From: Lachnospiraceae bacterium
GTDB taxonomy: Bacteria; Bacillota; Clostridia; Lachnospirales; Lachnospiraceae
Assembly: GCA_014804755.1 (NCBI GenBank)
Contig: JAAUZE010000010.1
Span: forward strand, 1-64,000
DNA length: 64,000 nucleotides
Reading direction: 5' to 3'
Shown: positions 58,782 through 64,000 of the stretch, one piece after another
Numbering within the stretch: the stretch's first letter is position 1
Layout of the letters: the number at the start of each line of letters is the position of its first letter
Program-made: the position numbers and the translations under genes
Notes under the pieces: model-generated
What the model was told of the DNA's origin: nothing
The model's input: the letters and a program-made list of their open reading frames with translations, nothing else
The model's database searches: none

Positions 58782-58800
58782 AAAACCTCCGCTTGCAAAA

Positions 58801-60699
58801 TCAAAATTTTTTCAATTTATGCTCCAAATAGACCAGAAGCACAGAAATATCCGATGGGGAAACGCCTGAAATTCTGGAAGCCTGTCCGACGTTGATCGGT
58901 TTAAATTGTTTTAGCTTTTGTCTTGCCTCCAAGCGCAGACTGCCCACATCATCATAATCCATATTTTCAGGAAGCTTCTTTTTTTCCATTTTATGAAACT
59001 GCTCGACCTGACGTACCTGTCTAGCAATATAGCCCTCATATTTGATCTCGATTTCCACCTGCTCGATCACGTCATCAGGCAAAGGCTTTCGCTCTTGATC
59101 CAGCGGAGCAAGCGTTTCATAAGTAAGCTCCGGCCGGCAAATCAATTCAGCTAACGAAGCCGCTGTTTTTAACGGCGCGCTTCCCTGTGCTTCCAAAAAA
59201 TCCTGCACAGTTTTATTTGCACCAACCATTGCATGTTTTAATCGTTCGATTTCTTCCTGAATTCTTTTTTGTTTTAAAAGAACCGAATCATATTGTTCTT
59301 TTGTGATGAGTCCCACCTGAAATCCATATTTGCGCAAACGAAGATCCGCATTGTCCTGGCGCAGCAACAGACGATATTCCGCACGCGACGTCATCATGCG
59401 ATACGGTTCAAAATTTTCTTTTGTGACAAGATCATCAACAAGCACGCCGAGGTAGCCTTCGGAACGGTCAATGATAAGCTGCTCTTTTCCGCGCACATAA
59501 TTTGCCGCGTTGATACCCGCAAGCAGACCCTGTGCCGCGGCCTCTTCATAACCGCTGCTTCCGTTTAGCTGTCCCCCGCTGAAAAGTCCCTCGATATTCT
59601 TAAACTGCAGGGTCGGATAAAGCTGCTGCGGATCGATACAGTCATACTCGATCGCATAAGCGTTACGAACAATCTTACAATGCTCTAAACCCGGTACTGT
59701 CCGATACATGGCAAGCTGCACATCCTCCGGAAGCGAAGACGACATTCCACCCACATACATTTCATTTGTATGTAAGCCCTCCGGCTCAATAAAAACCTGA
59801 TGCCGCTCCTTATCCGCAAACTTAACGACCTTATCCTCAATGGAAGGACAATAACGCGGCCCCGTACCCTCAATCACACCCGCATAGATTGGCGAACGGT
59901 CCAAATTTCCGCGAATGATCTCATGCGTTTTTTCATTTGTATAAGTCAGATAACAGGATACTTGATCAATCTGCACATCTTCCGCATTTGTGGAAAAAGA
60001 AAACGGTACAACGCGTTCATCTCCTTTTTGTTCTTCCATTTTAGAATAATCAAGCGTTCGTCCGTCCATTCGCGCAGGTGTTCCCGTCTTAAAACGCCGC
60101 ATGCGTATACCAAGTTTTTCCAAAGAATCCGTTAAATGATTTGCCGGCTGTAACCCATTCGGTCCGGTATAGGTGATTGCTTCTCCGCAGAGACAGCGCG
60201 CATTCAGATAAGTTCCCGTACAAAGCACAACCGCCTTTGCTTCATATATGGCGCCTGTTAAAATTTGAACACCTGTCACGTGTTTTTTTTCATTTGAAAC
60301 TTCTTCTGAAAGAAGTGCAACAACTTCCGCCTGTTTGATCGTTAAATGTTCTTGATTTTCCAAAATATTCCGCATGGAACGCGTATATTCCGCCTTATCC
60401 GCCTGTGCGCGGAGAGAATGAACGGCCGGTCCCTTTGATCGGTTTAACATTTTTGACTGAATAAAGGTCTTATCTATATTCTTTCCCATTTCGCCGCCAA
60501 GCGCATCTACTTCTCTTACCAAATGCCCTTTCGATGAACCGCCGATATTCGGATTGCAGGGCATCAGCGCGATACTGTCCACACTGACCGTAAAAATAAC
60601 GGTCTCAAGTCCCATCCTCGCACAGGCGAGTGCTGCCTCGCAGCCCGCATGACCCGCGCCCACCACACATATATCAACTTGTTCTCTGATCTGCGACAT
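58801..60699 (-). CDS. mnmG: tRNA uridine-5-carboxymethylaminomethyl modification enzyme, FAD subunit
   Basis: A 632-residue FAD protein (GidA) that with MnmE makes the cmnm5 group on U34 of certain tRNAs. FAD motif [55 protein letters not shown] region; C-terminal MnmE-binding helices. The ATG at 60699 has GAGGA at 6 nt and is preferred to the ATG 12 nt upstream. It lies between mnmE and rsmG, but a small plus-strand gene interrupts the mnmE-mnmG junction. Confidence 0.95.
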   Translation of the reverse strand: MSQIREQVDICVVGAGHAGCEAALACARMGLETVIFTVSVDSIALMPCNPNIGGSSKGHLVREVDALGGEMGKNIDKTFIQSKMLNRSKGPAVHSLRAQADKAEYTRSMRNILENQEHLTIKQAEVVALLSEEVSNEKKHVTGVQILTGAIYEAKAVVLCTGTYLNARCLCGEAITYTGPNGLQPANHLTDSLEKLGIRMRRFKTGTPARMDGRTLDYSKMEEQKGDERVVPFSFSTNAEDVQIDQVSCYLTYTNEKTHEIIRGNLDRSPIYAGVIEGTGPRYCPSIEDKVVKFADKERHQVFIEPEGLHTNEMYVGGMSSSLPEDVQLAMYRTVPGLEHCKIVRNAYAIEYDCIDPQQLYPTLQFKNIEGLFSGGQLNGSSGYEEAAAQGLLAGINAANYVRGKEQLIIDRSEGYLGVLVDDLVTKENFEPYRMMTSRAEYRLLLRQDNADLRLRKYGFQVGLITKEQYDSVLLKQKRIQEEIERLKHAMVGANKTVQDFLEAQGSAPLKTAASLAELICRPELTYETLAPLDQERKPLPDDVIEQVEIEIKYEGYIARQVRQVEQFHKMEKKKLPENMDYDDVGSLRLEARQKLKQFKPINVGQASRISGVSPSDISVLLVYLEHKLKKF

Positions 60700-60855
60700 A
60701 CTCGTCCTCATTACTTTCTTTTGCGGCTGATTTTCGAATCTATTATATCATGAATCTAAGATTCATGATTGACAATTTTTCATTTTAAGCCATTTTTTAA
60801 CATCTATTTTTTTTATCTTTTCGGAAATAATAAGAACAGAAAAGGAGGAGAAGAT

Positions 60856-61074
60856 ATGAATAATAAATTTTTAGATTGTTCTGCATTGACAATCGTTATC
60901 ATAGGCGCAATCAACTGGGCACTGATTGGATTTTTCCGTTTTGATCTGGTAGCAAAAATCTTTGGAAATATGTCATGGGTATCCAGAATCGTTTATGATC
61001 TTGTCGGAATCTGCGGAATCTATCTGATCACATTTTATCTTTACTGCGGCGGCAAAAAGAGTCAGCAGGCGTAA
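60856..61074 (+). CDS. DUF378 small membrane protein
   Basis: A 72-residue protein with two membrane helices, of the DUF378 family (LTIVIIGAINWALIGFFRFD, then IVYDLVGICGIYLI). Function unknown. The ATG at 60856 follows AAAGGAGGAG, a perfect site. It stands on the plus strand between mnmG and mnmE. Confidence 0.85.
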   Translation: MNNKFLDCSALTIVIIGAINWALIGFFRFDLVAKIFGNMSWVSRIVYDLVGICGIYLITFYLYCGGKKSQQA

Positions 61075-61086
61075 TATCATAAAAAT

Positions 61087-61136
61087 AAAACAGGCAGGTA
61101 TGACTATTTATTCAGTCATACTTACCTGTTTTATTT
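61087..61136. terminator. bidirectional terminator between DUF378 and mnmE genes
   Basis: Arms AAAACAGG and GTATGACT pair with AGTCATAC and CCTGTTTT across a small internal loop. TTTTATTTT follows on the plus strand and TTTTATTTTTATG on the minus strand. It overlaps the mnmE stop codon, so mnmE and mnmG are probably separate transcripts. Confidence 0.85.
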
Positions 61137-62588
61137 TCCCATACAAAACTTTGAAAAAATCTCATTGACCAAATCTTCTTCCACTTCCTCACCGATAATT
61201 CTACCAAGGGAAGCATAGGCGCTCATTAAATCGATCGAATAGAAATCTTCAGGCATTTGTGAAATAATACTTTGCATGACCTGTCCCAAACTTTCATGTG
61301 CTTCGATCAGTCCTTCTTTATGCCGAATATTTGTGATCATGACTTCGGAATTTTCAGAAATTTCTCCATTCATAAACATGAAATGAATCTGTTTTTCCAA
61401 ATCCTGCATTCCGGTCTTACTTGAAGATCCGGTTGAAGTCTTGATGATCACAAATTCATTTTTTTCATCTTTTGCAGGATAACTTTCAATTTGATTTTTC
61501 TTTTCCCCATTCTCATCTGATAATCCGGTAAGAATTGCACGTTTTAATTCATCTTCCGTAATGACAGATGTTAAGTCTGATTTATTCATGAGTACAATGA
61601 CTTTTTTATTTTTTAACAAATGAATAATCTCTTCATCATTTTCATCAAGAGGAGCGGAAGAATCAACAACGTAAATGATCAAATCGGCATCCGCCGCATA
61701 GGACTTTGCTCGTTCCACGCCGATTTTTTCAACTTTATCCTGCGTATCCCTGATTCCTGCCGTATCCATAATATTTAATTGTATTTCTCCGATCATCAGA
61801 CTTTCTTCAAGTGTATCGCGCGTCGTTCCAGCAATATCCGTAACGATTGCTTTTTCTTCACCAAGGAGCAAATTCAGTAAAGAAGATTTTCCGGCATTGG
61901 GTTTTCCTACAATGACGGTACGAATCCCTTCTTTTATTATCTTTCCCTGATCTGCAGAATGGATCAGACTCATACATTCATCGGACAAATGTTTTATTTT
62001 TGGAAGAAGCTGTTCCTGATATCCATCCAGACTGATATGCTCCGGATCATCCAAAGCAGATTCAATAAAAGCAATTTCATACAGAATATCAGCGCGCAGC
62101 TCTTTTATTTTAGAAGAAACGGAACCCTTGAGCTGTGCCATGGAAGCCTTGAGTGCAAGGTCATTTTTGGAACGCAGAATATCCATCACCGCTTCCGCTT
62201 CCGACAGATCGATCCTTCCGTTTAAAAAAGCACGTTTCGTAAATTCTCCGGGTTCGGCAAGACGCGCCCCATTCGCTAATACGAGGGACAGAATACGATT
62301 CATGAGAAACATTCCGCCATGGCAGTTGATCTCAACCGTATGCTCCGTCGTATAGGTATGGGGCGCTTTCATGACCGACACCATGACCTCATCCACGACG
62401 TCATCGCCGTCGCAGATAAAGCCATAGTGAATAGTGTGTGTCTGATAATTCAATAAGGTATGCTCTTTTTTGCGATTACAATAAATCGGATGAACAACTG
62501 AAAAAGCATGTTCTCCACTCACACGAATAATACCGATACCGCCATTTCCGGCAGGCGTTGCAATCGCGGCAATTGTTTCATTTTCCAT
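61131..62588 (-). CDS. mnmE: tRNA uridine-5-carboxymethylaminomethyl modification GTPase
   Basis: A 485-residue GTPase (TrmE). The N-terminal folate-binding domain opens ETIAAIATPAGNGGIGIIRVSG. The G domain has GKPNAGKSS, DTAG and NKSD; the C-terminus ends with FCMGK, whose Cys is part of the conserved FCxGK. Extra polar residues in the G domain (about 370-390, rich in Glu and Lys) make it slightly longer than the usual 450-460. It follows jag after 4 nt. Confidence 0.94.
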   Translation of the reverse strand: MENETIAAIATPAGNGGIGIIRVSGEHAFSVVHPIYCNRKKEHTLLNYQTHTIHYGFICDGDDVVDEVMVSVMKAPHTYTTEHTVEINCHGGMFLMNRILSLVLANGARLAEPGEFTKRAFLNGRIDLSEAEAVMDILRSKNDLALKASMAQLKGSVSSKIKELRADILYEIAFIESALDDPEHISLDGYQEQLLPKIKHLSDECMSLIHSADQGKIIKEGIRTVIVGKPNAGKSSLLNLLLGEEKAIVTDIAGTTRDTLEESLMIGEIQLNIMDTAGIRDTQDKVEKIGVERAKSYAADADLIIYVVDSSAPLDENDEEIIHLLKNKKVIVLMNKSDLTSVITEDELKRAILTGLSDENGEKKNQIESYPAKDEKNEFVIIKTSTGSSSKTGMQDLEKQIHFMFMNGEISENSEVMITNIRHKEGLIEAHESLGQVMQSIISQMPEDFYSIDLMSAYASLGRIIGEEVEEDLVNEIFSKFCMGK

Positions 62589-62592
62589 TTTT

Positions 62593-63228
62593 TTAAAACT
62601 TTCTCAGGGTTACGACTACGCGGCGGAACGGTTCTTCTCCCTCGCTGTGCGTCGTCACATATTTATCGTTCTGAAGCGCAGAATGAATGATGCGTCTCTC
62701 ATACGGATTCATTGGCTCTAAAGAAACAGAACGTTTTGTTCTCTTCACTTTATAAGAAATATTTTTTGCAAGATTTTCCAAGGTTTCTTTTCTTCTCTTG
62801 CGGTAATTCTCCGTATCCACTTTCACGCGGATATAATCTTCCGTTCCTTTATTGACTACAAGGGATACCAAATATTGGAGAGAATCAAGAGTCTGTCCTC
62901 TTTTTCCGATCAAAACTCCCATCTCATCACCCTTTAAGTCAATATCAAGCGTTTTTTCGTTTTCATCATAAAAAACGTCGATTGCCACGGCATAATTCAT
63001 CGACCGAAATACATCCTCTAAAAAGTTCTTTGCTGTCTGATCGATGCTGAGTTCTTCTTCTTTTACCTTTGCTTTGATTTTTGCAAGCTTTGAACCAATT
63101 CCTAAAAATCCACTGGATCCTTCCTCGATTACATCCCAATCAAGCTTATCACTCGGTACGCCAAGCGTTTTACATGCTTCTGTGATCGCATCATTGACTG
63201 TTTTACCGCTATACTCTTTATAATCCAT
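62593..63228 (-). CDS. jag: RNA-binding protein Jag (KhpB)
   Basis: A 211-residue protein with an N-terminal Jag domain (EYSGKTVNDAITEACKTLG, then GSSGFLGIGSKLAKI), a KH domain around GEDMGVLIGKRGQT-like DEMGVLIGKRGQTLDSLQYL, and a C-terminal R3H domain (LEPMNPYERRIIHSAL). KhpB partners with KhpA to bind RNA and affects cell elongation in Firmicutes (established knowledge). Located between yidC and mnmE as usual. Confidence 0.93.
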   Translation of the reverse strand: MDYKEYSGKTVNDAITEACKTLGVPSDKLDWDVIEEGSSGFLGIGSKLAKIKAKVKEEELSIDQTAKNFLEDVFRSMNYAVAIDVFYDENEKTLDIDLKGDEMGVLIGKRGQTLDSLQYLVSLVVNKGTEDYIRVKVDTENYRKRRKETLENLAKNISYKVKRTKRSVSLEPMNPYERRIIHSALQNDKYVTTHSEGEEPFRRVVVTLRKF

Positions 63229-63260
63229 TTCACATATCCTTTCTTCCCAAATAGTCCTGA

Positions 63261-64000
63261 CTATTTATTATTTTTTTCATTATACTGCTTTACCATATTT
63301 GCCTTTGCCGTCAGACTGCCCGGCTTTGCATTATTGTTATAATATTCCGTCGCTTTTTTGATTGCTTCTTCTTTTTCCTCTTTGGAACGCTGTGGTTTTT
63401 GTGTTTCCACACTTCTGGTATTCAGCTTCGCAGTATTATTAATCTGCTGAGCAGGAAGACCCATACGCTTCATTTTTTCATTATATTTTTCTATATTCTT
63501 TTTCATCATCTCATCCACATCAATCTTATTGAGCTGCTTATTGATGACGATCTGCTGTACGGTACGGACAAGCGCACTTGCAATCCAGTAAATACCCATA
63601 CCGGCAGGAAGCGTATAACAAAAAACTGCGGACATGATCGGCATGATCATGTTCATGGTCTTCATAGAGGCCATCATTGGACTCTGTTCCTGATTATTAT
63701 TTGTTTCCGGCTGAGGTGCGAGCTTAATATTCACCCACTGGGTGATTGCAGAAAGAACCGGAATCAGTACTGCCATAATAACAAGCAGCCATGCGCCGCT
63801 GTTGATCGCATTACGAATAATGGCAGAAGGAGAATCTCCGATATTTAATCCGAGGAAATTATTGTATTTCATCAGACTCTCATTGACATTGGCTGCAGAA
63901 CTTCCATAATGCTCAATGATTTTATCCCAGTCCGAACTGCTCGCGCGATTCAATACGTCAATAAAGCTGTTCTGAATATTCCCATATTTCGTACCTGCAA
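63261..64000 (-). CDS. yidC: membrane protein insertase YidC (5' end outside the window)
   Basis: At least 246 residues of a YidC/OxaJ-type insertase; the reading frame stays open to the right edge, where AGTKYGNIQNSFIDVLNRAS is encoded, so the start lies outside. The visible part has the membrane helices around NSGAWLLVIMAVLIPVLSAIT and LPAGMGIYWIASALVRTVQQ, then a basic C-terminal tail. It inserts proteins into the inner membrane. jag follows after 32 nt. rnpA, rpmH and dnaA are expected further right. Confidence 0.9.
   Translation of the reverse strand, partial: AGTKYGNIQNSFIDVLNRASSSDWDKIIEHYGSSAANVNESLMKYNNFLGLNIGDSPSAIIRNAINSGAWLLVIMAVLIPVLSAITQWVNIKLAPQPETNNNQEQSPMMASMKTMNMIMPIMSAVFCYTLPAGMGIYWIASALVRTVQQIVINKQLNKIDVDEMMKKNIEKYNEKMKRMGLPAQQINNTAKLNTRSVETQKPQRSKEEKEEAIKKATEYYNNNAKPGSLTAKANMVKQYNEKNNK

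Noticed and set aside
1-64000. CRISPR arrays, insertion sequences, intact prophage
   Set aside because: No regularly spaced short repeats, transposase or phage structural genes were seen by eye on either strand.

Overview
The window looks like a chromosome segment of a Gram-positive anaerobe of the class Clostridia, most likely a member of the Lachnospiraceae. The evidence is the AGGAGG-type ribosome binding sites, the DUF3881, DUF4446 and DUF5104 genes, the YesM/YesN plus LplBC-type sugar uptake genes, the two-subunit class I fumarase and the parAB-rsmG-mnmG-mnmE-jag-yidC order. The right edge is close to the replication origin. The origin-side genes read leftwards, so the minus strand is probably the leading strand, and most of the window follows it.

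Left part (1-6.8 kb): two tandem strong promoters with an rRNA-type leader read off the left edge, so an rRNA operon probably lies just outside. Then come a PHP phosphoesterase, tRNA-Ser(GCU), an AAA ATPase, PlsC, both fumarase subunits, a hotdog thioesterase, a small membrane protein and a GtrA-like protein. From 6.8 to 16.5 kb there is a ten-gene cation/proton antiporter operon. It has the gene order of the membrane half of Mbh-type hydrogenases, but four NuoL/M/N-like subunits and no hydrogenase genes. A folded intergenic element lies between it and trmB.

Middle part (17.5-38 kb): a sugar-use region. One plus-strand run holds a D,D-carboxypeptidase, a solute-binding lipoprotein, a GH29 fucosidase and a YesN regulator. 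A minus-strand run holds two permeases, a paralogous binding protein and a DUF624 protein, followed upstream by a cell-surface protein with a recent 513-bp internal duplication, a YesM kinase and a divergent GH31 glycosidase. Together these suggest uptake and cytoplasmic trimming of fucose- and xylose-bearing oligosaccharides. An Lsa-like ABC-F gene sits inside this region, with its own promoter, a seven-codon leader peptide and an attenuator terminator.

Right part (38-64 kb): an exonuclease, TcdA, a MATE-MoxR-DUF58-transglutaminase operon, a BRO/DinD-like mobile-element gene near tRNA-Arg(CCU), DUF3881, serS, an HD-GYP phosphodiesterase, DUF4446, and parB-parA with a cluster of parS sites. 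Beyond these are a lipoprotein, an SGNH hydrolase, a DegS/DegU-like pair, an alpha/beta-hydrolase that has lost catalytic residues, and the origin block rsmG, mnmG, mnmE, jag and yidC (cut by the window edge). No CRISPR array, insertion sequence or intact prophage was seen.
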